Shown one piece after another: positions 32,469 through 43,520 of a DNA stretch of 64,000 nt. The notes under the pieces were generated by a model. That model saw only the letters and a list, made by a program, of their open reading frames with translations, was not told the origin of the DNA and did not search any database. The translations under genes were made by a program, and so were the position numbers. Each line of letters begins with the position of its first letter. Position 1 is the stretch's first letter. The stretch comes from Aphanomyces cochlioides. Taxonomy: Eukaryota > Oomycota > Saprolegniomycetes > Saprolegniales > Verrucalvaceae. Location of the stretch: contig JAHQRK010000006.1 of NCBI GenBank assembly GCA_019828595.1, positions 1,488,001 through 1,552,000 on the forward strand. Direction: 5' to 3'.

Positions 32469-32763
32469 TTACCGGATCCGAATACACGACTTCCAGTTTA
32501 TCATAACAAATATTTTGTAAATCATATATAGAAATACATATACTCCAGTAAATCGAATGATTTACAATTTCGATAAGTTCATTTTCAAATTTCACATTTT
32601 AATTCAAAGTATTATGAAAGTTTGTATGAAATAAAATATTTTTTCTTCGGATAGAAACGCAGAGAAAACGCAAATGCTCGGGTTTACTGGAAGGAGAACC
32701 AATCAGTCATGAAAGAATTAATATAAGTCTCCCCAATCACTGTAGATATTGATCTTAACAGCA

Positions 32764-34507
32764 TGAACGGGAGGAAAGACTTTACGATCGAGAAAGCTAG
32801 ACGAATTCGCATCAGTGAGTCGACACGAAAAGGCTATGCTTCGGGACGACCTGTCATTATGACTATTTTCTTAAGTTTCTGTTGTGGACGGTCAATAATA
32901 GAGATGTTCAAGTTAGTACATTGAATGGCTATCGTAGCGCGATAAAGAGTCTCTACAAGGACCAGAAAATCGCCCTGCCTGTTGAGTATGGTGACGACAT
33001 GGAGATATTTTCAGGTTTTGTGAAGCTCATTCGTTTGAATTAAAATACCCATAGGAATAAAAAAATCAATCGCCACGGATCTCCAGACTGGAGAGAAAGT
33101 CTTGAGCGGCAAGCACCCGCTTTTCGTTTTCTATGTATGAAAACTATGTACAAAAAGTTTGAGTTTGTCGGATGGTGGATTTACTCACTTATTCTTAACA
33201 ATAACATGGAATTTGATGTGTCGATCAAAATCGACTGAAACAATCAGGTAGATCATATCTGTATTTCAAGTCATTGATTAGTTGATTTAGACTTGATCAT
33301 CTCACCTGTGAAGACGACGCAATTTGCGGTTGGTCGATTGGAAATGTAATGGAAGGTTACTTTAGATATGAGGCCGCTGGTGACCAATTTACTGGTCGAG
33401 TTGTCGCCGGTTTGCCTGTCATTTTCCCAACCACGACGATGAAATTATTTCTCAGTGTCTCAAATTGATGTTTCCGAATATTCATACTTTGCCCAACATG
33501 CGACCGATTCTACGCTTGGCGTTGGCTTGTTTGGTTTATCACAGTGATTATTTGCTGTCAACTGTCCCCAAACACAGTGCTTGGGATTGACGTGATGGAC
33601 AAAAAATTGCGCTCAAGCTTTCCAAGGACTTCAACGTGCGGCGGAATACCAAAGGCATTTAGGATTTTAGATTCGACACCAGCAATAACTTTGGATTTAA
33701 GATAATTAAGCATGCTGGCGGCACAAAACAATGCTGTTGATAACAAAGCGTGCTGTTGGACGGCGTCAGAAGAATTATGGAGGAAAATGCGGTATTCAAT
33801 ATTTTCAATATTTTGCCATATTCGTCGCCCGAGCGCTTGACAGCAGACTCAATGTTAAAAACTCGAAGGCGGATTTCCATGGACAGCGATTTTGATTGCA
33901 TTGTTGTCGGCAACTTAACTAAAGACGCAGTTGTCACTACAATTCATTCGGCATTGGCGGCGTTTTTACCCTTGATTCCTTTTAATTGTGTCGCCGTTGG
34001 TCCATCAAACTCTTCCTCTAATGTGTCTCAGTCATACCCAGTTTTCACCATTGGCTCACGATTGAGCATGCCACCAGCAAATTTTGATTTTCCAAGTGTC
34101 GACCTTTCTACTGTATGGCAACTTTGGTGGTGGAAACCCCGCACGTCAAATCATACCATACTCTAAAATCAACCCATGATTTAGCCAGCAAGAAAATAAA
34201 GAATGTACTTGCGCAATGGAAATATGTAATGCAGAAACTGCACGACGAGCTTGTCGTGAGAACGATATTTAAAATGCCAAATCGACCAACGCGTGATGAG
34301 GTTTGTGATTCGTTTAAGCTCGTACAACCCTTCATCGACAAAGTTTGCTCAATCGGAGAGTTGCCAGCGCGAAAACGGCGATCCACACAGTTGAAAGTTT
34401 TGACGTACGCCAAGCTAGTTCGCCTCAATCACGGAATTCAGAGCAAGCGAGCCTTCGTAGCGGAAAAGAACAGAAATGGCAACTTGATGATTTTACTTGA
34501 GATCTAA
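32764..34507 (+). pseudogene. Crypton tyrosine-recombinase gene, decayed, with an internal inversion
   Basis: Fragments in all + frames match oomycete Crypton-type tyrosine recombinases: an Arg/Lys-rich N-terminus (32764), STLNGYRSAIKSLYKDQKI (about 32925), the core around WNLMCRSKSTETI (33210), PNMRPILRLALACLVYHSDY (33495), then GVRRIMEENAVF (33763), FPSVDLSTVWQLWW / GGNPARQIIPYSKINP (34095) and LAQWKYVMQKL. Such enzymes integrate circular DNA by site-specific recombination. The segment about 33577-33752 continues the protein only on the - strand (FGIPPHVEVLGKLE), so it is inverted. Many stops; inactive. Confidence 0.6.
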
Positions 34508-35184
34508 CGTAGTCATAATGAATGCACTGCTTTCCATGAAATAGACTTACTGTTTGTCAGGACGTGTGCTTCTCTAGTTCAGACATCACAGTCAGGACCA
34601 GTGATTGGGAAAAATGTATGGAATTTCGATATGTACTCCATACATTTGCGTCCATATCAATTCCTTTGAGGTTGCGACATGACATATTCATTCTTGCACC
34701 TATCCAGCACCATATTAATGGATATTTATAAAATATGGTCAAAGGGGGGACGATGGTGGGACGCCCTCAAGCCAAGTAGCAACCCTTGGATGCAAATCTA
34801 TGGAAAATTTGAAACTCCTCTAAGTTGAGGGGAACCCTTCAAATGTGGAGAGATCAATAAATATGTAGGGGGAACGGGGGAAGGGGATTTCAAATCTATG
34901 GAAACTTGTAACTCCAATCGTGGAGCATGTAACTCCTTCGGGGAGCTTGGGGGCGAAGTGGGGAGGTGAAGGGGGTGGATAGGGACAACATGGAGACTGA
35001 GGGCGACTAAATGCTTGAGGGGGGAAACGTGGGGATAAGAAAAATAAGCGGGGGGTAGGGGGAATGCACCATCCCCTAGGGGGATTACATGACATCTGCA
35101 GTAGGATGTGACTGTTCATGTTGATTCCATGGTGACTACCCGCACGAATCGTACTAGATATTCCCCCAATAGACACTTCTCAAT
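34508..35184. other. G-rich low-complexity spacer with a hAT-type end
   Basis: CAGTGATTGGGAAAAATG at 34599 resembles a hAT terminus like that at 30392. From 34740 to 35085 the + strand has many runs of four to six G, giving strong strand asymmetry. No gene. Confidence 0.45.
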
Positions 35185-35880
35185 ATGCCTACAAGTGCCG
35201 AGTACGCTGCATACTTCTTCAAAAAGCAACCATGTGGCAAGTACATGTGCAATGAATGCCCCAAGAATAAACTTTTTGTTCAACCTGATGGCAAGGGCTA
35301 CACAAACCTCATGTCCCATCTCAAAAACAAACATCCGACATACACGTCGAAGTACAACCTAATTCTGAACAATGTGGCTCAAGTCAACATCACCCACAAA
35401 CAACAGCAGAAATCTGATTTCGACTTTGTTGCAACACATACCACTGATATGTACAGTTGGATTGACTGGATTGTCACAAGGAACCTGCCATTTTGTTGCG
35501 TTGAAGACGAGAAGACAAGAAAATATAGCTCCCTCAAGTCAACAAGCACCAAAACATTGAAGAAGGCCATGAATGCCCTTGTGTCTGTTGTTGAGGGCAA
35601 GATATCAGCCCAATGCCTGAAAAAATTGGAATCATCTTCGACAGTTGGACGAATGATGGCGACTCTTACGCCCATTTTGGGGCGTACAGTGTTGACATGG
35701 CCCCCCATTATCCCCTCCTTGCCCTCGCCCCCTTTGAGGATGGAACCAAGTTTGATGCTGATGCGCATATCACCTTCCTTGATGACACCTTACAGTACTA
35801 TGGTAAATCATTGAACTCGGTGCTGTTCCTCGTGGGTGACAACTGCTTGACCAATCAAGCTACAGGGAACGACGGAAAGT
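35185..35880 (+). pseudogene. hAT transposase, N-terminal part with BED-type zinc finger
   Basis: ATG 35185 starts SAEYAAYFFKKQPCGKYMCNECP... with the BED-type C-x2-C ... H-x4-H pattern (KYMCNECPK to LMSHLKNKH), used by hAT transposases to bind their ends. After a frameshift in the A-run at about 35620 the protein continues IGIIFDSWTNDGDSYAHFGAY and FLVGDNCLTNQ, the first catalytic Asp region of hAT enzymes, and stops. The C-terminal half is missing. Confidence 0.65.
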
Positions 35881-36155
35881 AATCCTAAGTGGTACTCCAA
35901 AATACAACGATTCATCGCTTCTAATTGGATAGTTTTAGAAAAAATGTCGTCCAATCAAATCAACGCAGGCGATAATAATATTCATATTTTTATTATATTA
36001 TCAAGTGTATTTTAATATGGAGTGGCAGGAAACACAACTTGACTCGATATGCTTACAAAATGCTGCAATGTATGCAATTTCAGAAATGTCCAATCGAAGA
36101 TGTATTTCAAATTGTATTGACCGGTATGATGGAGACAGTAGAATGATAAGCGTTT

Positions 36156-36236
36156 GACGCGGTGGCGCAGCGGTTATGTGCGACGGCATCCATGATGATT
36201 GAGGAAGGGGCCCGGGTTCGAGACCCGGGCAGCGTC
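36156..36236 (+). ncRNA. tRNA-like Pol III unit (SINE head or tRNA pseudogene)
   Basis: 81 bp with an A box TGGCGCAGCGG (36163-36173), a B box GGTTCGAGACC (36215-36225), a 5-bp T stem CCGGG/CCCGG around TTCGAGA, a D stem GCGC/GTGC, acceptor-like ends GACGC/GCGTC, and a TTTTT terminator at 36241-36245. The anticodon arm does not pair, so it is not a normal tRNA. Transcribable by RNA polymerase III in principle; a tRNA-derived SINE is the likely origin. Confidence 0.5.
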
Positions 36237-36295
36237 AAACTTTTTCCATTTTTTAATTCAATTATACTATAAATATTGTAATAAATTGCATACAT

Positions 36296-37501
36296 TTATT
36301 CAATCACTGAAAATATTTTTAAATAATATTTTTCAACACCGACTGGCTTTGGCAACGCCTTGGTGAAACTTGCGCGCACCTCGCTCTCGGTTATAAGTTC
36401 CCATGCCATGATGGCTCGATTTATCATCACAAGGCGCTTGTCAGCACAGGTTAGACACACCTCCGATTCGGCTAAGAATAGATCACGCAGGTGCTGCTTA
36501 AACGGTCCCATGATTGAAACGTCCAAGGGCTGACAGTGGCTTGTACTGTTCGGGGGGAGAGCAGCAAGATGGCATCCCATCTCTTCTTGTACAATTCGGT
36601 ATGATGCATCACTGACATGGCTGTCAAAGTTATCCACGAGTAGGACGGACGGACCATTCACCGCGGGTGCAAACACATTCCAAAGGTACATTTCCCACAC
36701 CTTTCGGTTCATCCAGCCTCGTTCCTGGACAGCGTAATAGTGTCCTCTAGGATACCGATCAAGCTCCTTCATATCAATTGTACCTCCAGGAGCCCCCTTG
36801 ATGACAAACAGAATTGGCAGCTTCACACCATCGGCTCGAACAGTTAGCACCGCCGTCATGCGGTATGCATGTTTGTCTCCAGTCGATGTCTTCGATGATC
36901 CCCCGCGAATGGCCCATATGATCTTCGGTGACATATCATAGTACATTCCGGTTTCATCCACGTTTTAGATGGAGTCATCGTCAAATCCAAGATATTCCCG
37001 GTGGAAGGCAGCGCCAAACTCAGCACGAAGAGCATCCAAGTCAGCTTGCGGCATTTTGGTGAACGTGCTGATCTGACGACTGAATCCATGTCGATGGGAG
37101 AATCTTTCAAGGAGCCGAAGAAGAGACTTGTACGCTGTCTTGTTGGCTTGCTTGCTTTCAATGTAAGCGGCATACCATTCAGGTACGTGTTGCTTGAGAA
37201 ATTGAATCATGTGGCTTGCTGATAGTGGCTTCTCTTCGGAGCGCAAGATTGTCATGTGCTCAACGAGCTCCGCGACACATGGAATGATCTCCTTTCGACC
37301 GATATTTCCGGTCTTCTTTCGTTTCTGTGATCCTTTATAGCCAAGTATGCGCTCAGGATGCGCAATCCATTTCTGCAGCGTATTGCGTTTGATGCACATG
37401 GCCTCGGCAACAGATCGCAGCGTTTCGCCAGCCTGTACTCGGCCGATTGCAGTCTTCTTCTCAATTATTGTGTGCTGGTGTCGGCGAACCATCGCTTGCA
37501 T
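36296..37501 (-). pseudogene. Pogo-like DDE_1 transposase with one nonsense codon
   Basis: About 400 aa in a single frame. N-terminus with helix-turn-helix (GRVQAGETLRSVAEAMCIK, NTLQKWIAH), then a CENP-B-like region (KPLSASHMIQFLKQHVPEW), then DDE_1: DETGMYYDMSP (D1), LLVDNFDSHVSD (D2) and CQPLDVSIMGPFKQHL (D3), all intact. The only defect visible is TAA at 36967-36965 just before NVDETG. The start is an ATG at 37501 or shortly after. No TIRs were recognised around it. Confidence 0.75.
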
Positions 37502-37666
37502 CGCAAAATGAAATACAGTACAGTCACTTGGTGATTAATTTTTTAAAATTGAGTCTTTCAAATCACTTTCCCCGCGAAAATATTATCCACCAATCAAATT
37601 TGTCGAATGCTAAGTACTATATTTCATTGGATAAAATATTCGACTTTGATCAAAAGTATCTCTTCT

Positions 37667-38159
37667 CTAGGATTCCTTTCCGTCGTTCCCTGTATGGCTC
37701 GAATTCGCTTGGTTTTCGTTCGCCCCACATTGTTGAGGGTTCTCAAGGGGGTAGCACCCTTCTAGCTTGAATGTTCTTTTCAAGGACAAGCTCAATACCA
37801 GAGCTTCCGCAGCCGGGCCTATGCAAAAAATTCCACTTGATAGCACGAATCGCATGCGTCGAACATTTCTTCGATTTGCTTGTACCCAATCAAGGCTGCG
37901 ATGAAATGACGGCCATCTGGCGCATGTAAGGACACGTGCAAGTCTTGGCATCAAGATTGACACGCTGTTGGACAGGACATGCTCGCGTACTTCTCACATA
38001 ACAGATCACACTTGTGCTGGGGTGCATAGTGTAACTTCCAGCAGGTCTGTGCTCTTGTCCCATCTCTGATTCAGCATAACGCGTTAACTTGCGTCCTTCA
38101 TCTTGCCAAGATTCACCTTCTTTTTGGTTTTCAAAAGCCTGCTTCATAAATTTGTCCAT
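37667..38159 (-). pseudogene. SWIM-type zinc-finger fragment, probably MULE transposase tail
   Basis: Minus-strand frames give QRVNLDAKTCTCPYMRQM and, after a frameshift, GRHFIAALIGYKQIEEMFDACDSCYQVEFFA. This is the C-x-C ... H pattern of a SWIM finger followed by the usual tail of Mutator-like transposases. The catalytic domain is not present here. Assignment is from pattern only. Confidence 0.45.
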
Positions 38160-38616
38160 ATAATCTTTGAAGAAATTATACGGAAACTTCGATCGTTGAG
38201 AAATGGCAGCACCGTTGGGAGAAAAATGTTTGAGCGCGCTAAAATTCAGGAGATACAGTCTTAATTTAGGGAATCACAGGAAGATTTGTTGGAAATGTAA
38301 CTTGTTACATAAACATATGTCGAGACAGTGCGATTCACACAGCTCGGTGCATTTTTCTGTGTGGGGAATCCTCGAACAGTCACTTCCAATGTCATTCAAC
38401 TCAAAATTGAAATATCATTTTATTCGAATATTCCAATGCATATTTGAAATTATTTTTAATTCAAGGCAAACATTGAGTCTCTGGTCAAGAGGTCTAATGT
38501 GAGGAAGCATGCGAACACATAAACATTTACGAATTTCTCTCTGTCAACCTACCTCCTTTGCCACGAGGCTCAAATAACTCTTCAATTGAGGACATACCCC
38601 CGTTACCCTTTTTGGA

Positions 38617-39180
38617 GTGACGCAACGTGAAAGATCAAGTAAATTGTATGCATCAGCAGCTAGTGTCACCAGTGATTTGGATCGAGCTGTAATGGTAATG
38701 CGCAGCGAAAATGACTGGAAATGTTTATCCTGTCGCAACACAAGCACCTGTGTGCATAAACAAAGCTGGTATCAGTTCTACAATGAAATGCATCACGTTT
38801 ACGATTTTGATTTTGAGTGGCTTCAACCTGACGAAGAGTCAACAAATATCCCCACATGGAAGTCGCCTCGTGCAAAAGCACATACGAAAACAAAGAGGCT
38901 TTGAAACTTTGTCTTCATTCGGCCCAGACCACCACAAGCTCATCCAATTGTCAAACAATTTATGTGTGTGGCTCGACATTTCACCTTGATCAACCAAGCG
39001 ATTACATAGACGGAACAGTGTATGAATATTGTGCTCACACAATATCCTGCTCCCTGTCTATCCTTGTGAAAATGAAGCATACAAGAACTCTCTGGATTTT
39101 GATGGCATGTATCATGGGTTCTACGCACAGGGCTGCACATTCTTCTGGATATGGACTTAGTGAATTTCATTCGTTTGAGC
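38617..39180 (+). pseudogene. Cysteine-cluster ORF remnant of unknown element
   Basis: Frames on + show NDWKCLSCRNTSTCVHKQSW, then CQTIYVCGSTFHLDQ and DFDGMYHGFYAQGCTFF. The order of Cys/His clusters is like Cys-rich ORFs that travel with some fungal and oomycete transposons (for example those near KDZ-type transposases). Several stops. Low certainty. Confidence 0.3.
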
Positions 39181-39791
39181 ATGATTCAAGGATCTTCTCC
39201 ACTGTCATCATCATTTAGAGTTTTGGAGGGGATGCATGCATCAAATGGATACCGCATGTGTAGTCAATCAGTCTTTATTAAGTCTCGTTGGGTCGTCCTC
39301 CAATCGTGAGCGTATACATTGATCCAATGTGGCTTATACTGACTTTGTAGACTCGATGTAAACCTCGTGAAGGGATTTAATCGTCCACATTGCGGTAATT
39401 TAGATTCTGCACCAAAAATTATTGGAGCGGTAATGCCAAAATGGCCTGTCGCCGAGAGTATGCCACTCCAAGGTATATCACGAAGAAGAATATCATACCA
39501 CTAAAGTCCTTAGAGTGGATCTACCTCTCAACCAGAAGAAAACCGTCGGTATTCCAGTTGAAAAAGGTAGCTTTGTTAGGCATCAAGAAACAAGAAGGCT
39601 TCTTTTGCATTTCTGCAGCTCCAGAGCATTCCAAGGGGACAACCACCCTCATACTTCCCTCGTAGTGATGTGTTCAAGTTAATGAGACTTTTGGACGAAA
39701 ATTGCCCCGTGCTTCGTCCATTTGAACAATCAGTCGTTGTCGAGTCGGATTTGGGGATGTCCTGCGCTTCACACTGACGGGAGTTCACTAT

Positions 39792-39848
39792 AAAGACACT
39801 TGTCTGCAGTAGAGACATTTGGCTCCAATAGAGACACTTGTCCCCAAT
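39792..39848. repeat. Three-copy 19-21-bp tandem repeat
   Basis: AGAGACACTTGTCCCCAAT-type units repeat three times with variation. No gene overlaps. Confidence 0.55.
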
Positions 39849-40109
39849 TGAATATTTTGACCACTTTTCATATAGTGAGGTATGAAATGTTAATGTGATG
39901 GAGAGCATAAATAATGAAATATATTGACCAAAATATTTGTGTCTGGCCTTTGTACACTTCAACAAGATGAAAATATATACTGCTCTACCACATCATAACT
40001 GAGGGATAGAAAGTGTGCTGAGGGATAGAAAGTGTGTAGAGGATAAACAAGAAAGTTTCATACCATTGTCATTAGTCATCGCACCTACCGCATCAAGGAG
40101 CCCGTTACA

Positions 40110-41359
40110 GTGACCCAGCGCCTGCAGTATGCTCTGAAAGTACAAGGCGGTGAAATGTCAGTCGATCAGGTGGCCAAGATGTCCAAGCGAAGTCCCAACG
40201 CAGTGTATGCTTGGATCGCTAACGTGGACAACCTTAAACGACTTGTTGAAGCCGGCTATGGAAACAGTCTATCCATCCGACATATCCCAGGTGTGCGTGC
40301 AATTGAACGTACTTTGTCCCAGAAGACAACAAAACGCCTAAGTGTTGTGCAAAATCACCGCCCATTACCCTTCAAAGCTGCCCTCCACGTTCAGTCACCA
40401 CGAATCAGTTTGTCAATGTAATGGAAACAGATATTGCCGATTTCAAGAAGAAAATAATCCAAGCAAAAAAAGTGGGCCCTGAGGAAGGTGAAAGGGTCAT
40501 GCCTCAATGACCGCATGGCTTCATCTCTTAACAATGATTTAGCCAAAAGAAACACTTAGAATGAGCAGTTAGCTTTCGAAATTGAACAGCATGAAGTTTT
40601 TGAGGCGGTTCAAGTCAACTACTAGTACATCTCTAGTGATGCAGAGCAAGCCATCGACAGCATGTATGGTACTGGACATTGAAGCCCTTACAGGTTTCAC
40701 TAAAGTCACTGAGAATGCTTATAAGGACAACGAAATTTCAACCCGGATAAATGTTGCGCGCGACCAAGAATTGGTTCTACCCGGCAATGCGATTGCTGGA
40801 CTCTTAACAACAGATATGGCCTACCTCAATGCGATAGCCTCGCATGCTTCAATGTGCGTGAGTATGTTGTTGGCCCTGACGATTGCTACTCTCGCCAGCT
40901 TTGCAGAAATCAAGCTTTCAACAATGCCACGCGGGAAGCTCCAGTTGAACCTATCGCCTCCAGGTGTGGCTTACGTGCACGCGGCCTATATCCTGGTACC
41001 TTTGTCATGGAGTACGTTGGCGAAGTCATCGACAACATCGAATGTGACACTCGCTTGAAGATCATGATCGAAGAAGGAGCGACATCGTTTTATATCATGA
41101 GACTGTCCAGCAAGCGTTTCATCGACGCAACGAAGTTCGGTAATTTGTCAAGATTCATGAATCACTCCTGCGATCCGAATGCGTGTTTTGAGTAGTGAAA
41201 TGAAGACGGTGAAATGCGCGCTGCGATTATAGTCGTTCACGAAATTGCACTCCATGAAGAAATCACTATCGACTACAACTGGTGTGACAGCGCTATCGAC
41301 TTCAAATGCATGTGCGGTACCAGAGTGTGCAAGGACAACGCCAGTAGCAACGAAAGCTA
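40110..41359 (+). pseudogene. HTH plus SET-domain (SET2/ASH1-like methyltransferase) gene remnant
   Basis: The left part (40110-40420) encodes MSVDQVAKMSKRSPNAVYAW, a helix-turn-helix-like segment. The right part holds a Cys-rich AWS-like pre-SET (DDCYSRQLCRNQAF) and a SET domain: GTFVMEYVGEVID, FIDATKFGNLSRFMNHSCDP, EEITIDYNW and a post-SET CMCG. The NHSCDP and Tyr motifs that bind S-adenosyl methionine and lysine are present, as in H3K36 methyltransferases. Two adjacent stops TAG TGA (about 41194-41199) stand where the family has Lys-Trp. The middle (40430-40850) is disordered in frame. Whether HTH and SET were one protein is not certain. Confidence 0.6.
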
Positions 41360-41683
41360 GATATAAATGAGATAATCGATGCATTTTCACTTAGTGCTAA
41401 TAACAATGAATCATCCAAACGGTTGACAAATCCTTGGTCTCGACGGTCGCGGCGGCTGGCCGTCAAATAGTTCGTTCAGAGGCCTCGAGACGGCCAGCCA
41501 CCACGACAAGAAGCTTCACAACGACAAGAGATTGTTGACAATATAGATTGCAGTCTGCGAGTGGAATTAGGAAGAGAGATAAACACAGCGCTTGGCTGGT
41601 CTCGACCGCCGCAGCGGAGTTGAAACCATATTGGTTTGCCCTTCGAGAATTGATTTTTATTAGCCTACATATCTATATATCTT

Positions 41684-41757
41684 AATTGTGGCTGATTCTA
41701 GCCAAATGGCCTCTGCCATTTGGCCGCGCTCCACATGGGGAAAAATCAGCCACAATT
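41684..41757. repeat. Nested perfect hairpins
   Basis: Outer arms AATTGTGGCTGATT (41684-41697) and its inverse (41744-41757) enclose a second hairpin GCCAAATGGC-CTCT-GCCATTTGGC (41701-41724). Likely the core of a small foldback element. Confidence 0.75.
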
Positions 41758-41796
41758 CGACTGGCAAAATGACCAAAATCCAAACTCATTTTGGGT

Positions 41797-41854
41797 GGAT
41801 GTATAACTAAAAAGAGTGGGATTTGAAGACAAATTTTTAGTTATAGCTCCATCC
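41797..41854. repeat. Imperfect inverted repeat
   Basis: GGATGTATAACTAAAAA (41797-41813) pairs with TTTTTAGTTATagctCCATCC (41834-41854). It sits 40 bp from the nested hairpins and probably belongs to the same element. Confidence 0.55.
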
Positions 41855-41946
41855 GAAATACGGTAGGCAGCACTGATTCAAAGAGGCCAGCAGAGTGTTC
41901 AGGCAGTCTTGAGTGATGTGATTCCATGCGGATTGCACAGCAAGCT

Positions 41947-42618
41947 TTAAATCGGAAGGTCCTTGTGTTCAGGTGGTTTTGAAGATGACGACGTTGATTT
42001 CCGACTGGAGACATTCGACGGACTCGTTAAGTCAACGTCCTCGTGATGATTCATCTCCATTTTCTTGTCTGTTTTCTTCTTGTATTCCTTTTTGTGTTTC
42101 TTATTGATGGATGAATCCAGCGTCGTCGCAGCGATTGTCAAAACAGTAGCCGGTGGTGCAGGAGGTGGAGCCACAAGCTCTTTACAGTAATCATCCTTAA
42201 CAGCCCATATAGATATGTCTAGAGTGTGTACCGCTTCAAGTCTTTCTTGGCTTAGTCAGCACGACAGTCGGTGGTGGTTTCGTCACAACAATATCACGAC
42301 CTGATTCCTGCAGCAAAGATCGGACAATTGTTTTTAAAAGGCGTCGCGCCAACTCCTTGTAGAGCGAAGCAACATAGTCGCGAAGATTGGTGGCCATTGT
42401 TCGATTTCAAAAGGGTCACTGTTGTATTTCAATCCCATACAATTGGAAAATATCAAGTGGACATCTGCTGAAAATTCCGACACACTTGAATATCGATTGC
42501 TTTTGAGCTTACGCTTAAGACGAAAGAGGTCAGACACCCATGCGGGGTTTCCCCCTAGGTCAAATGTTGGTTCAAGGGCCTTTGGGTGATCTCGGGACAA
42601 TAGATTTAGGAGCATCAA
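41947..42618 (-). pseudogene. Bromodomain-protein fragment
   Basis: Minus-strand frame: LFRLKRKLKSNRYSSVSEF, ADVHLIFSNC, KYNSD, then after a one-base shift near 42390 TMATNLRDYVASLYKELARR. This is the C-terminal half of a bromodomain (BET-like spacing), the acetyl-lysine reader. The N-terminal half is garbled. A second open stretch (42174-41947) is Pro/Ala-rich then KKHKKEYKKKTDKK, like basic linkers of chromatin proteins. Probably a captured or decayed host segment. It lies 0.6 kb from the SET remnant, on the other strand. Confidence 0.55.
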
Positions 42619-42667
42619 GTGTCAAATAACATGTCAACAAACGACTTCAGCTGTATTGCAAACTAGT

Positions 42668-42799
42668 CAAAGTTACATTAGAGGAATCAAATTAGAGAAT
42701 TTGCTTTTCCTTTTTGTTTTCGATCTCTTCGAAAAGCAAAGTCGAAACGCAAAAGCAGCCGATTTTTCTAATTTGATTCCCCCTATTGTAACTTTTGAA
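42668..42799. mobile_element. MITE, about 130 bp
   Basis: Inverted ends AAAGTTACA-TTAGAGG-AATCAAATTAGA and the matching right arm (with one gap) flank about 70 bp with a smaller hairpin (GCTTTTC...GAAAAGC). No coding capacity. Confidence 0.6.
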
Positions 42800-42846
42800 A
42801 GTGACAACTACAGCCTGTAAACCTCTTGTTTCTGGTCTTCTGACAC

Positions 42847-43373
42847 TAGTGGTTCTCAGAGTTGGCAGCATCTTTTTTGGCAGCTTGGAAAGTCTTTCCC
42901 GATTGGCCGAAACATTTCCAAAAAGAAGATGCCAAGATGACTGCATCTCGGCATCTTCTCTCTCTGGCAGGAAATAGTTGTCACAGTTTATAATTTCATG
43001 CAGTGAATTAAGATATACAACATAAACTTTGTGAACAAGGATCCTTTGCCTGGATGTCCACTCCTAGGCCTCGCACGAAGAGCCAAGCCCAGCGAATCCT
43101 CTGGACGAATGGCAACACTTCCACTTCTGTCTTTTCTCGAGGAGGGTCCAAGTCTTCTTCAATAGCAGCAATCTTGCACTCAATCTGACCATGTCTGCAC
43201 CACGCTGTTTGCAATTCACAACAACTCGCCTTGTGGCTCCGAATCCACAAAGTCGGAGAGTTGGATTTGCACATGCTGCCAGAGGAAAAGTGGGTGTGTC
43301 AGACATCGACGCATTTGATTAGATAAATCTCCAACCTGTCTGACGAAGATGCTGCCAACTCTGAGAACCACTA
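42847..43373. mobile_element. Non-autonomous hAT-like element with perfect 28-bp TIRs
   Basis: TAGTGGTTCTCAGAGTTGGC plus eight more bases (42847-42874) is perfectly inverted at 43346-43373. The ends resemble hAT termini (CAGTGGTTCTCA). 527 bp long. An open minus-strand frame (43008-43274, 88 codons) has no recognised domain. No clear 8-bp duplication. Confidence 0.65.
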
Positions 43374-43520
43374 CTGTTCAGCCCATGCGGCTTTCTTTGT
43401 CATGAAGTCCACATATATGAAATCGTTGTTTAAGTAGATCAAGAAAAGATATGTAATTTTTCCAAATCAATACAAATATCAAGTATAGGAAACGTGATAT
43501 CCTTTGCAAAATTATGGATA
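43374..43520. other. Short spacer, no gene
   Basis: Sequence between two non-autonomous elements; nothing seen. Confidence 0.4.

Noticed and set aside
30392..32745. Complete hAT element bounded by CAGTGTTGGGG and CCCCAATCACTG
   Set aside because: The ends are similar, but the flanking 8-bp sequences do not match, so the right boundary is not claimed.
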